Shown here: positions 48,853-61,800 of the stretch, in pieces | Layout of the letters: each line of letters begins with the position of its first letter | Numbering within the stretch: position 1 is the stretch's first letter | From: Acanthochlamys bracteata | Lineage: Eukaryota > Streptophyta > Magnoliopsida > Pandanales > Velloziaceae | Reading direction: 5' to 3' | Length of the DNA: 64,000 nucleotides | NCBI GenBank assembly: GCA_019914995.1 | Contig: CM034128.1 | Coordinates: 8,744,501 to 8,808,500 of the forward strand | Position numbers and translations under genes: made by a program | Notes under the pieces: model-generated | What the model was told of the DNA's origin: nothing | The model's database searches: none | What the model saw: the letters and a program-made list of their open reading frames with translations, nothing else

Positions 48853-50310
48853 TAATCTTAATGTCTGAAATTATTATAGTTTTTAGTTTTGTTTTTCTTT
48901 TTTAGTAATAATTTTTACAGCAATCACATTTACTGCTCAAGAACTTGCACCTCCATGGCTTTTGTTAAATATGGTGGTCTCTGTTCTCTGCCTGCCTAGC
49001 CAGAGTGGTAGAGTGTAAGGAAAAAGAAAAGTAAGGCCTTCTTAAATAGGGCAAAAAGTTTGAACCATATTGAATATCATTCAAGACATGCAATGAGATT
49101 CTGCAATACCTTTTGCATGCATATGCCTAAAAAGAAAACCTGCGCCTTATAGCTAAGGAAAGGTACTTGGAAAGAGTTACCATGGGCTTTATTTGCTCAA
49201 CTGTATACATTTCATATTTTTTATTATTGAACCGATTAGAATTCCAAAGGCTCAACTTTTAAATTTTAACTACACTTTATCATGACTTACTTAATTTAAT
49301 TGAAAGAAATTGTGCAATTTTTTAAAATGATTCCAACTTTGTACCGTACTTATTTTGTTTCATAGAAACTCATTTTTCGGTTCAAAATTTGACTAAATTT
49401 ATCTTTTATATTTTAGTTTGCTTCAAAATTTTGACTAAAATTATTTTTACAGAACTCATTTTTGTAAAATTTACTTTCGAAACTAAAATATGCGCTTGAT
49501 CAAACAAAAATAGTTGAGATAACATGAGATGAACGTTCTTTATTTTTAAAAATAAATTATTCAGACCTAAATTTTTCTAATCTATTCTTTAGAAAAAATT
49601 TTATTTAAACAAATTCTAAGTGAAAGAATGAGATCCTCTTGAACTAGAGCACAACCTTTTTATGCAACTTTCTCTTGAAACCTGCCTTAAATTCCTCTTT
49701 CTTTTGGGAAATTCTGACTGTAGGAGAAACAAATTGTACCATTCAGAAATTTTCAACTACGTACTGCTTCCTGTTTCTTTCTGTTTGAAGTTGGAACTCC
49801 CTTAATAATTACCATTCAGAAATTTTCAAACTTCACCTTACCTCCTCTCATGCTAGCTATGTATTCTTTTCACCTTATAATTTGTTTTTTATTAAAAAAT
49901 TATTTTAACTCACTTTCAATTATATAAAAATATCAAAATTAATTCTAATTTGTTTTTTTACAATAACTTACATTAACTAATTTATTTTTAATCCCAACAA
50001 ATACACCTTTATTAACTAGAACAACTATAATATATTGGATCACCTTTTTTTCTGTTCTTTTCACTTTTATGCAATTCTTATTCATTCGTTCATTACAAAA
50101 AATAATTAAAAAATGCTTGTGTTCACTTTCATGCTAAAATAGTTTAGGATGTGTTTTATTTGATATTAAATTAACTTTCGTGAAAGTAAAATTTGATAAA
50201 AAATAAAATTTAATAAAAATAAATAAATTCAGAATAATAATTAAAATAACAAAACTTAAACTTTAGACGAATTAAGTAGATTTTATAAGTAAAATATGTT
50301 CAATATTTAG

Positions 50311-50605
50311 GACGTGTTTCAAATATCCATAATTTAGTTTCGTGAAGGTGAAAAGTAAGAAACAGAATTTTTTAAAAAATAAAGTGAAGGTGGAGTTCAG
50401 TATTTATGTTTCAATAGGTTTTAAAAATATGTTGAAAATTAAAAAATATAATTGTATTGAGAAGTGCATAAATAAAAAAGTTAGAACTAGAACTCCGCAT
50501 ATAAAAATAAAATTTTGAATTTTTTATATAATTAAAATATAAAAATTATTTAAAATTTAAAAACTATCAAAAAAAAAATAAAATTATGAAAATTTAAAAC
50601 ACGTT
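50311..50605. repeat. AT-rich MITE-like element, family B copy
   Basis: Left end GACGTGTTTCAAATATCCAT, right end ATGAAAATTTAAAACACGTT, a clear inverted pair. The interior includes AATAAAGTGAAGGTGGAGTT and TATGTTGAAAATTAAAAAAT, as in the 16.1-kb copy. Confidence 0.6.
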
Positions 50606-51834
50606 CTTGCTATATTTTTTTGAAATAGAAAAGAAAGAATGAACTCAAACTAGAGATGGCATGTTTGAAATGATCTCACAAAGAATGACAACAAACATAA
50701 TGTAATAATATTTCTCTCCATTCCTTTCCCTATCATGCATATGTAATGCCTCTTGTCTCTAATAAAATAGTAGTCCTGTCTAATGATAGTGCCCTTCAGG
50801 TAGCTGCTTCTAGGCGCAGCCCTACAGTTTTGGTACAAAAATTCTTTTCCATCTAGTAATCATGATTCACTGCACAGAAGATATCCCTTAAGATTTCATG
50901 TTAACTCTTTCTATTTCCATGGAGAAAAAAAAATTGGTTTATTTCATGCAGTATACTACATTGCACTTGTTCTCTTCATTCATTCAGTCTTGTTCTTCTA
51001 TAAAGCTTTGCCCCTAGATAGAAAGAAAGAAAAGAAAAAGTTTGTACTTTCAATCTTGCCCAATGTTTTATATTTATATCCAAATACAATAATAGCACAT
51101 ATAGGAGAATGTTGTTAGAGGTTATAATTTATGACCCGATGTGAAAATTTAATATGAATTCATTCATTAAATCGGATTTAGATTTAATTTTAATCTTTTG
51201 AGTTAATAAAATTGATCTAATAAATTAAATAAATTTATATCTCATTGATCCTTATTTAAATCTATATAACTATAATAATTATTTGTTTAATATATATTAT
51301 ATAATAACTAAAATATAGTTAGAATAATAATATTAAATTATTATATATTTTTGCTTAATTTATCATATTTTTATTAATTTATAGATTTAAACAAAATTAA
51401 TATTTTTATATCTTAAATATTTGGTACCTAATAATTTGTATCTATTATTTTTAGAAATTGATAATGATTCTCGTTATAATATTTTTAATTATTAAATAGG
51501 TTGATTCGAATTTAATCGAATTATTAAAATTAGTTATGTTATGAATAATAATTTTGAATCATTTAAATAATAAATTAAGATTGAATGATTTTAATTCAGT
51601 TATTATATATATTATTCGTAGCCAATCTATTTTTTAAGCACATTTAAGAGCACTTTTTTTTCATTTAGCATGAGTTATATTCTTATTTTGAATCAAATTC
51701 CTAGACGCAATTGATTTTCAAATTGAAACAAATTCAATATAACAGCGAGAAGAGAGAGGAAAAAACAAAATTAGTGTGAATGTTCGTAGCTAGAATTATG
51801 TAATAGTTATCCTAAATTAGTGTTCTTTGCCTTA

Positions 51835-52065
51835 GATCATATTTTAAATGTCCGAAACTATAATATTCTGCCAAATTTAGAGTTTCAGAAGTTTGTGTTT
51901 TAATTGTCCATTAACGGAGAGCTCTATTTTTATTTTATTATTTAGGAATTCATCATTTTGACTTTTAAAATTTCGCTGCTTACTTTTAATTCACTTACAA
52001 ATAAAATTAGAATACAAAATTTAAACTCACTTTTAATTTATTTTTTAAAAAATTTCACTTTGGAA
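51835..52065. repeat. AT-rich MITE-like element, family B copy (diverged)
   Basis: Left end ATCATATTTTAAATGTCCGA. The interior has TTTTAAAATTTCGCTGCTTA and ATTTTTTAAAAAATTTCACT. The right end is not clear. Confidence 0.35.
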
Positions 52066-53395
52066 TGTGAGTGACATATTAGTCCAACATCCTTCGTTCC
52101 TAACGTTCTTTCGAATCCACTTATAATCTTTAAACAACTTCATTATTACTTTATAATTTGGAGTTCAAAATTTAAGCCTCTAACAGAGTTCATAAACTAG
52201 AATCCACTTAAAATCTTTCGATTTTCACGCTCTGGATGGGTGTTGGATTAGTCCCATATCACTCTTTGATTCACTTATAAGTTCTGGTTAACTTCAAAAA
52301 TTCTATGTCTTGGATTGGAGATCTATGCTTCTAACAATACGAGATCAAAGTTCAAATTTCTTTTTCAAAATTAGAATCAGCAACATATATATTACGTGAG
52401 GAAGAGTTCACTGGCTGCAGGTTTTCGAAACCAAAAGCAGAGGACCACTCTATTTGTGCCAGTGCTAGTTCTGAACCAGTGAAGTTTTGATTCAGTGAAG
52501 GTTCGTTCTGCCTGCATGCATCATTTAGTTTTGTTTTCTCCCAATGCATGGATTCATAACTCGTTCAGATTTTTGCATTGATTCAATTAAATCTTTGGTA
52601 GCTAGAATCACGCATGCTTCAATTGCATGCTTTTGACTCTGAACTGCTGAAGTTAACTTCACTGCAACTCCAGTTTCAGATACTTCAAGCCATTCATTCA
52701 TTCAACCAAAACACAGCCATTATAATGGATTCATCTACGTAATTAAGGAATGAGTGTATAGAATGGAGTATGTACATACGTACTATGATATCCTTAGTAG
52801 TATAGCATGAATGTCTTATGCATCTCTACGATATGTTTTCTAATACATTTTTGACTGAAAATTTACCTGTGCAACGCATTTCTCTTATCCAAGTGATTGT
52901 TGAAATTCCGGGCGTAGAATTAAGTCTGTGTATAGGAAATCTATAGGTGTGTTTTGCATAGACTTGTATCGTGTATTCACGCTTGCCTGCGCACTCTATT
53001 GCGAAAAATGGTCTAAAATTTAAGGTACTAAGAGTGCTTATAAATAAATTTTTAAAAATAAAATCTACTTTATTTAATAATAATAAATATTAAATAATAT
53101 TTTAAATGTTATGATGTAAAACTTGTTATTTTTTAAATATTAAAAAATTATAAATATTAAAAAAGTTTATTAAAATACGAAATATAAATTTTTTGAATTG
53201 CAATGCGGACAGGTGCCTAAAATATGAACCAAAGCAATTGTTGAAGGTTTTCTACTTTCGACTTACAGGGAAGATAAATAAGGGCAAATTTGTAAATTTT
53301 TCCAACTGTTGGAGATAAGCCTGATCTCGATCTCAGCCAAGCACAAAAGTAATATGAGTTCCTCTTCATCAGTATCATTCAGTTCAAGATAGAAA

Positions 53396-53902
53396 ATGGA
53401 AGCTAAGCTCTTCACTTGCTTCTCCCTCAAACCTTCTTCAATTCTCCAAACAAAAACTTCCTCTAATATAAACTATTCTACAAAACATTCAACACTACCA
53501 TTCATCAATGCTGCAGCCAACACTGATAGCAGCAGCAGCGAAGAAGTTAAAACAAGTGAGAACAACAACGATGCACCTGCAGCAAAACGTGGTACACCAA
53601 CGCCACTCAAGATCAAGTACCGGCCGCGGTCACGGAAGCAAGCAAAAGAAGGTAGGGAGATGCTTAACAGAACAACTCCGGCACCGAAGAAGAAGGATTG
53701 GGACTCCATGACGCTTGCAGAGAAGGCCATGGAGCTCTACGTGGGAGAGAAAGGACTGCTCTACTGGCTCAATAAGTTTGCTTACGCTTCGATATTCATA
53801 ATCATCGGAGGTTGGATTTTGTTCCGGTTTGTCGGACCTTCACTTGGTCTTTACCAGCTTGACACTCCACCATTGTCACCAACATCAATATTCAAAGGCT
53901 AG
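53396..53902 (+). CDS. Probable plastid single-pass membrane protein of unknown function
   Basis: Intronless, 168 aa. The first 45 residues are rich in Ser, Thr and Asn with almost no acidic residues, like a chloroplast transit peptide. A variable linker (SSSSEEVKTSENNNDAPAAK) follows, then a basic block (LKIKYRPRSRKQAKEGREML). A conserved-looking C-terminal part contains WDSMTLAEKAMELYVGEKGL, LYWLNKFAYAS and one membrane segment at about 128-150 (SIFIIIGGWILFRFVGPSLG), ending LYQLDTPPLSPTSIF. I recognise this as a type of conserved plant protein but not its function. A thylakoid or envelope location is inferred from the transit-like N-terminus and single helix. The start is the first ATG after a short leader. 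Confidence 0.75.
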   Translation: MEAKLFTCFSLKPSSILQTKTSSNINYSTKHSTLPFINAAANTDSSSSEEVKTSENNNDAPAAKRGTPTPLKIKYRPRSRKQAKEGREMLNRTTPAPKKKDWDSMTLAEKAMELYVGEKGLLYWLNKFAYASIFIIIGGWILFRFVGPSLGLYQLDTPPLSPTSIFKG

Positions 53903-54479
53903 CTAGCTATTGCTGTTTGTAAAACAAACATAGAAGAGGTCGACGACAAATGCCCTTGTTTTCTTTCACATTTTGCAGAAAATTTAGTGGATGCACTTCG
54001 ATTCGCATGTATATCAATGCAATTCCGTTTGTTGAATGGGTACTTGCTTTCACAACCTGTATACACAACCTGGCTCAAAGATTTTCGTCTGATGTGAAGT
54101 ATGAAGACGACATTGATAGAAAATTCAGGCTCCGTCTACGAGGAAAATGGCTAAATTTTACATTAAGGCAGCCAAGGTCATGAAATAAGAGCACTAATCA
54201 TGGTGTACATATCATAGTAAGATGGTTGTCTGTTCTCTGAGTTAAACATGAATATGAACCTTGAAAGCATTTACTGTAAAAAATGCAACGATCTAAGCCT
54301 AGGACAAAAACTATTTGACTTCAAAAGTGCTCTCAGTAGAAGTAAATCCGACCAAAAGTTAACCACCAGCATTTCCTATATAGACGTTCCAAAATTGGCA
54401 CAGAGCACTTGGATGACCGGAACCTTTTACCATCATCTGCAGTGAGTACTTGGTTGTCCAGTGACTCCAGTCCCTGCCT
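53903..54479. other. 3' UTRs between convergent genes
   Basis: The plastid-protein gene (+) and SEC22 (-) converge. Open frames at 53950-54183 and 54248-54445 have no recognisable domain. Confidence 0.5.
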
Positions 54480-57183
54480 TCAATAAATCTTTCTTTTCGC
54501 CCAAAAAAGCAATAAGACCACTCCGAGCACTATCACAACAGGAGCCCACTTGCGAATAAGGGCCTACAATCAAGCATTATTGTCAGATAAATTGCTGTAA
54601 GAACATAGTCAGACTAAATGAAATCGTTAAATATGTAACCAAGGTAGTAGGTCTTTGGAGAATCCAGATATTAGAACAAATTGATCACTGCTACACTAAT
54701 GAGAAAGGATGAGGGTTCTTAGCAAAGAAAAGATCAATTAATCCAGTCTACTATGTGCCTCTTATAAAAGAGAGACCTTCTCAGGATCCAGAAAAGATTG
54801 TCAGGTACAACAGAGAAGTCACCATCATTTTGACTAGGACAAACCTAAAAAATGGCTGATTGCAGAGCATAAAATAGGAAAAAAAACACTGTAATTTGGA
54901 ATGATATTAATTATAGTCGAGGCAGTAAAACAAAGAACCAAAAAGGGGTAAAAAACTTAAAGAGTATGTGTTCAAGTTTTGGGATACAACTGCTCCACAT
55001 TGTAAAGCATAAATAGTAGTACTGAAACATGACACAGATGATTATTTTGGCTGTGGGTAAGAGGATCCATTCTGAATGAATAACTTTGACAGATTATGTG
55101 GCGAAGCAGATGCAAAATATATTAAATCTTGAGAATAATTTTTGAGAAAATTGTTCAGGAAAATGATTTCTTACCCTCATCAAATGTTTACTGCACCTTT
55201 TGCTTTCGCCAAAAGTATCATCTTCACCACATTAAAGTTTTAGGCACTATTGCAGTAATATAAGGTAGCACTGCTATCATATTACATTGTTGACTCGCTA
55301 CAGGTATTATGATAGAATGCACTACAAACTGGCATAAAATAATAGGAAGAAAACAAAAAAGCTGAAAGCAATTTATGCTCGTGTGGGTGAAGAAGCTAAC
55401 GACACAAGAAGTGAGGAACAGCGAAAAACCAACTTTGTGATTAACCAATATAATAAAAGAAAAAAGGATATCTAATGCTTGATATCTCCTGTAGCATAAC
55501 AAATTTATGAAGCATTTAATCAAATTAACATATACAAGAAAATTTACCTGTCGATTTAAATCTTTTGCTTTCTCGGCATACATGCGAGATTCAGATGTTA
55601 AACGGCTTGACATTTCACTAACCTCTGAAACACAAGTCGAAAATGTGTGTCACAGACAATAATGTGAGTTTATGGAGCGTGAGATGCTTATGTAGAGACC
55701 ATCACATAAGAATGCTCCATTCAACTAAACAAAGACATGCCAAACACTCATAAGAACATACATAAGATACCTTAACAAGTCACTAACTTCTGAAACAAAT
55801 ATCGAAAATGAGTGTCACAAACAAATAATGTGAGTTTATGGAGCGTGAGATACTTATGTAGGCTATCACATAAGAATAGCTACATTCTACTAAATAAAGC
55901 CACAAAACACTCACATAAGGTGCCTTGGTTAGACAATAACTCAACCTTCTCGAACAAAATTCAAGAAATATAACAATACAATTACCAAAAAGATACTATG
56001 GAAATTGATTGAGATGCCATCAGTACTTAAGATCATCATAACTCCTAGACCTCAATCGCCTATTACAGATATTATCAACCAGGTCCTTCGTCTCCTTATA
56101 TCAGGCTTGCTCTGTATTGCAAGAAGTGATGTAAAATCAACTTTGAACTAGATTGTAAGATCCTTGCAGAAGGAGCTTCTAACTGCACAAGTCATACATG
56201 AATTAGGCACAATAAACGAGTGCAAGTGCCATAAGAACAGTGAAAGCAATAGGTGATGCAAACAGTTTGATGGCAAGAATTCCCTTTCACTGTTGAAGAT
56301 CATCCAAGATTCACACACATTTTATAAAAGAAGACTATAAATTAGTCTAATCAATGAATTAACTTCCAACGCAACCCACTCTAGAGAAATTTCAATGAAC
56401 AACTTACAACAAACACAAGAAGCAGAAGAAGTTCATAAAACAAACTTACGGTCTAGCTTTCCACCGACACCAAGAACCTCCTGAACATTACGTGTCATTA
56501 TCTGGTGCACCTCGTAGAGCTCATCATTCAGCTTTGCAAGGTTACGTTGAGTTCGAGTATCCATGTAGAGTTTCTTGGTCTTTTGTATGAATGTATCTTC
56601 AAAAGGTAAAGGCTTCAAGCAAATCAATAACGGAAACCTAAAACAGGTACAAAGATTTGCAATACAGATGCTTACCGAATTTTATAAAAGCATAAGGTCT
56701 TGCAGCAGTTTCAATCTGATTGCCATTGACCCTCTCAAATTCATTTTTCAAATCTTCTAGGTATTGAAAAGCAAGCTTCTTTGGATAAGAGCGATCACAC
56801 ATTGTCAGATAACAAACTCGGCCTTCAATGATATAGCTAAGATAGTGTTAAGTAAAACTACCACAAGAATGCAGCTGCAAGCAATGAACCTCAACTCCAG
56901 ACTAAATAAAAAAAACCCTGCAGTTTCATACTCATGCAGATTAAGAACATGATTGCTCAACAAAAAGTTTAGACTAAAAGCCGATCAAAGGATACTGAAA
57001 CAGGTAGGGACCAGTCTCAATTGACATTCGTGAAGCTTCATTCTGTCCTTTGGACAAGTTTTTGAACAGAAGCTTAGCTTGCTGCTTATAGAAGTCCATA
57101 TCTTTCTGATCACGGCCATCGTCCAACCCTTCTGCCAACGGAAGCCCATCAGTAACACGAGCAATCATAGTCAACTTCACCAT
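54480..57183 (-). CDS. SEC22: R-SNARE SEC22 (longin)
   Basis: Five exons: 57183-56996, 56836-56676, 56596-56450, 55624-55548, 54563-54480; 657 nt, 218 aa, phases consistent and the usual plant length. SEC22 drives fusion of vesicles moving between ER and Golgi. The longin domain covers about 1-125 (MVKLTMIARVTDGLPLAEGL, HYIIEGRVCYLTMCDRSYPK). The SNARE motif is at about 133-190 (RNLAKLNDELYEVHQIMTRN, QVSEMSSRLTSESRMYAEKA), and a C-terminal anchor at about 198-213 (PVVIVLGVVLLLFWA) ends in KRKIY. At the central ionic layer, where most R-SNAREs have Arg, I read Val (VLGVGGKLD). A leader intron probably links to a 5' UTR exon near 57.6 kb. Confidence 0.95.
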
Positions 57184-58875
57184 CTTTACCCCCAGACAAC
57201 TTTAAAGGAACAACTCAATGCAAAATTGGTTTTCAAAACCACCTGAAATTTTCGCAACAAATTAGTGCGATATTTATAGAGATAAAATGCCAATTCCAGG
57301 CATTCTTATCGAAGAGTTGAAATTTTTGTTTCTCTAAACAAGATGTAGGCAGATGATGATAAGCAAATTATAAAATCTGCAAGAAAATCTACTCAATTTA
57401 GCACAGATCTACAGAATCCAACATGTATCTCAAAATCAGAAGATGTTTATATGTATTACTAGTAATTTTCTCGAGTAATTGACTACAAGATGATTCCGAA
57501 GCACAGAAAGGACGAAAACAGTCGATTGAACAAACTGAGATTCACCCGTTCCCGCGGAAAATTTGGTTACGCCTGATCTGTTCATTCCAGACACGATGGA
57601 ATCGATTGGTTCCCGGAGTGCCGGCAGGGAGAGAGAGAAATAACTCACCGTTGTAGTCACCAGTTCTGAGCGATGCAACCTTGTTTTTCTTCTTTCCTTG
57701 GTTTTCTTCTTTCTGTTCTCTCGATCTACCGGAGGAGCTTTGTCGGATCGGCCAGGAAAGAGTTAAGAATAATAAATGTTAAAAAATTTTACTTTATAAC
57801 AAAAAATATAACAGCTCTCTTGAGTCTTCAGACATTTACTTCTCTTAAATTAATGTTCAGAGAATGAATTGATGATACTTATCGCAGAGATTAGTATTCA
57901 ACTTTTCTTCTCCTCGAATAACTTAAGAGTGCATTTGAGATTACTTATAAAATATAAAAATTTTATAAAATAAAAAATATTTTTATTTTTTTATAAAATA
58001 AATTTTATTTTTTTAATTTTAAAAAAAATAATATATAATAAAAAATTTCGTTACGTAAAATTTTTTTTACATTATTTAAATTTTTAAATAAATTTTTTAA
58101 ATATTTATAAAATATATATTAAAAAATATAAAATAAAAAAAATTAAAAGATAGTATTTCGTATGCGCTACCAAACGCACTTTAAATTACCAGTAGACGCG
58201 GTTTACAGTTGTTGTGATCAGATTAGAATTTTCCAAAGAAAACCACATCCTGTAATCGCATGCTCAATGATTTCATACTTTAAAGTCCAACAATCCAGTA
58301 ATTAGCTGTAATCTAAATATATAAAAAATTAATCGTACATATCAAATTTTATGTTATTTTGCGATATTTCAAAACCATAATGTTTATATTTAATATTGAT
58401 CCAGATATTCTGATGTCTCCTGGAAACTTTGGAAGATATCAAAACGTTTTTTGGTAAATCCTGGAAACATCGTACCAAAATCACATTACCAAACGAGGCT
58501 AACAGAGACATGAAATAGTCACATTCTCATTGCATTTGCTCATAAACACTTGCAATTCTGGCAATTCTGGATGATAGAATGGCATCACAAAGACTTTACT
58601 AAATCATGCTTCTCGCCTATTATCAGCCCTGCACCAATCCAACACACAGATCTATCCACGCTGAAGGGAATGAAAAATGGCACATTTGAGCTTAAATTTA
58701 TCAGGAATATAGTCGATGCATCACTACGGATTCACAAAGAATCTGAGGAAACTGGGCCAATTGTAGGAATAGATACACTTTCGAGGAACAAGCGATGCAC
58801 TATTATACAACATTGTAATCACCAGAGCAGTGTGCAGCTCCTATGGAGGTAGGGCATGCCCACATGGATAAGAAC
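57184..58875. other. SEC22 5' region, repeat copy and XRN4 3' flank
   Basis: 57184-57720 probably holds the SEC22 leader exon(s) and promoter; an open frame at 57436-57678 is in this leader. 57931-58180 is a family A repeat. 58200-58875 is flank and 3' UTR of XRN4. Confidence 0.5.
57931..58180. repeat. AT-rich MITE-like element, family A copy
   Basis: Left end GCATTTGAGATTACTTATAA, right end TATGCGCTACCAAACGCACT, the clearest CCAAACGCAC terminus in the window. The interior order is inverted compared with the 45.95-kb copy. Confidence 0.65.
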
Positions 58876-61800
58876 TCAGCGATGATCCTTATATGTCGGA
58901 TGATCCCTATATGCCGGAGGTGGTTGAGGTCTTCTATTTGATCCTCTATCTAAAGCTGCAAACTGATTGCTACCTTGCTGATGTTGTACACTTCCCCTTC
59001 CTGAAGAGGCATAGCTATGCTGCGCAGTCCTCCCCTCATAGAATGCATGATCCCATTGCTGGGATTCATACTGTTGGTAAGTCCCATAGCTACCATTGCT
59101 TGGTGGCCTAAACTGCATGTACGGCCCAGCAACAGGTGCTCGTGGTACATACCCACTCAGATTAGGATAAAACTGACTACCTGCTTGCGAGTAGCGGTAA
59201 CCACCATGCAGAGGGTAACTCTGTGCTGGAGCTCTTCCTCTAGAATCAAAATTATTTGCACGTGGATACACATGGTGAGATCTAAAGTTGTTACTGTCTG
59301 ATTGTAAATTAACAGATGCGTTATATCCATCAGAAGGTGCAGAATGATGCCAATGTCCCCGATCATAATCAACATGGCTGTCTGCAGTATGATGCCAGTT
59401 ATCATGAGAAACATGTCGCTCTGACCTAATTGCCATCCTGCTGTCCATGGGTTGATGGTGCCTGCTATATGCTTGCAGAGGTGGACCATTCCTTGGGTCG
59501 ACACTATTGGGTGCAGAGCTGATCTGCAAGCTGTTCTTCACAAGCCGGTGAGCGGCATCTCCGAGTTGTCTACCAGAAATTGACCCAGAGGGGTTATGCC
59601 TGATACAAATGCAAGCCGTGAGGAATAGAAAACACATTAAAGTCCTGGATTAAGTCCAACACTAACTAATTGCATGTTACTTCTAAAATACCTTCCATTT
59701 TCCATGCGTCTCCGACCATTATCCTCATGCCACAAAGCAGGTGGTGGCTTCAGATCGCCAACTGAGACAGTCTGCACGAAACATAGCAAGAAAAATTAGA
59801 TATAGCACAAGAAGGAACCCAATATATATCACAAAATCAAGTATCACTTGTGCTACTTAAAAGGCATACCAGAGAAATTATAAAAACAAGCATGGAAAGG
59901 AAATGTGCATGCATTACCGCTTCAGTTATGTGATATCCTATTCACAGTAAATTGACTACAAGACATCCATTAGTACGAGTTGAAGAGCACACTAGTATTT
60001 TTCTGCTTTTCAAATAGAAGGGAACAAAATTGTGATTTTAGAAGTATCTAATAGTAGTCCTCCAAAGAACACTGGTATTGTTTCAGCAATCGCCAATAAA
60101 AGGCAAAGACAAAAAGCTTGGTGAAAGTTTTGAGTAGATGAGAACATCAAGGCTTTTGCTTCTTTGGAATACAATCTATGATGGGAACTTGCAATTACAG
60201 ACAAGTACAGATAAAACCATACGCGTGTTTGACAGAAATAAAGTAAATGGAACAGAAAAGAGAAGGACAAAGCCAGCCCATCAGTGACAAACATTCAAAT
60301 TGCAAAGACAGGGTGTATTATAAATGGATAGATGGCATATAAGGTGTGTATTATACATGCATAAAAGGAATAGAATCTAGTTTCCAAATGCTGCAGCCTC
60401 TTACCTTCTTTGGAAATACAACACCTGGAGGTGGTCGAGCGATGTGCTCATGTGCATCTGGAAGCTTGAATATACAACATCTGCAAAATAAAAAGAATAT
60501 ATCATAGACTAAACTAAGAGACGCAACAAGAACAAACGAGGTGACAGCTCACAAGACTTGATTATCTGTGATATCTTCCAATCCCCGTATAGGGGATCTA
60601 AATACAGGCGGGCAAGGATCTCCGCTACAGAGAGACAAGTAGCCATTCATCCCACCACTGAAACAGAAAGAGAAGCGGCATAATATAGAAATCGGAAAGC
60701 AGCTTTCAGGGATATAGGGTAATACACATGTCATCAAGCTTTTCCTTTATTGTAGTTGCTAATAGGAGACAACTAGTTACATAAAATAAAAGGCTTTATG
60801 CTATGAATGAATTCAGGTTTCCCTTAAATTTGTTTGAACGTCAACACGTTCCAATGCTATCCATGAGAATGTTACATAAACATCTCTCGCTCATGAATCT
60901 CTTAACAATTTGAGGCCGTCACAATTTCTACATTGTACATTGCAAGCTGGGAGTAAGTCAAAACCCTATGAAGTTTCTTATACAAGCTAAATGACCATCC
61001 CCATTGCGTCAAAATGAATATGGCAACTATTTCAGCTTTTCTGCATATAGAGGATCAACAAGCAATATTCTCATACATCAACTAAGCAACCTCAATCTTC
61101 CAGTTAAAGAAGCACTTCTCAAAGTCATACCTGGCGAACGGGTCAATCTTCTCTTTCACCTCAGCTCGCTGTTTATCAGAGAGTTGCCCACACTGATTGT
61201 TGAGAGAAAAGATATATGGCGAAAGAGGATGGGATACATTTATAAAGAGCAAATCAAACATCATACTGTTACGTCGAACTTCCTCTTCCTACAACATCAG
61301 ATCGACTAATTTAGATAAACCCACAAATTGCTTCAGTATTTACTTATCAAATCAGGTACCTCCAACATCATGGCTGGACTAATTTCAATACCGTTAATGT
61401 ATCTTCTATTTTTCTGACTTCAGCAAGCAAGCGGTCCTCATCAATAAATGGAAGTTTGGCGACACCCTTCACCAAGGGGGGAAAAAATTTAAGTAACATA
61501 AGAAAACATAGAGTTGCTATCACAGCTATATACCAGATACCTGCCAGGAGTACCGCTTTCCATTCATGTCCACTTCAAAGTCTGACAGACAATTTCAACA
61601 AAAATGGATGAGATTCAATGGGAATAGTAACTTATGAGAACTGTAGGACACAAGAAAATCACCAGTTGGGTAGAAATCAATGATGGGAGAATTTGGGTCA
61701 GTCATCAACCGCCGATAGTGTAAAGGAAGTGCATGGGCACTGGAAATATCATGATCCTATTAGTCATGTACATGCTCAAGACTAAGAAGTTCAAATGAAA

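Larger units (their letters stand above)
47954..53395. other. Long AT-rich spacer upstream of WUS
   Basis: No gene is supported in this 5.4-kb stretch. It holds repeat copies at 48267-48489, 48636-48852, 50311-50605 and about 51835-52065. 51100-51610 resembles A/T-rich transposon debris. 52080-52350 contains GGGTGTTGGATTAGTCCCAT, a motif I associate with LTR-type element ends. The WUS-proximal kilobase presumably carries its control elements, but I cannot identify them. Confidence 0.5.

Noticed and set aside
59157-59504. ORFs overlapping the XRN4 tail in other frames
   Set aside because: They are shadows of the repetitive XRN4 C-terminal tail.
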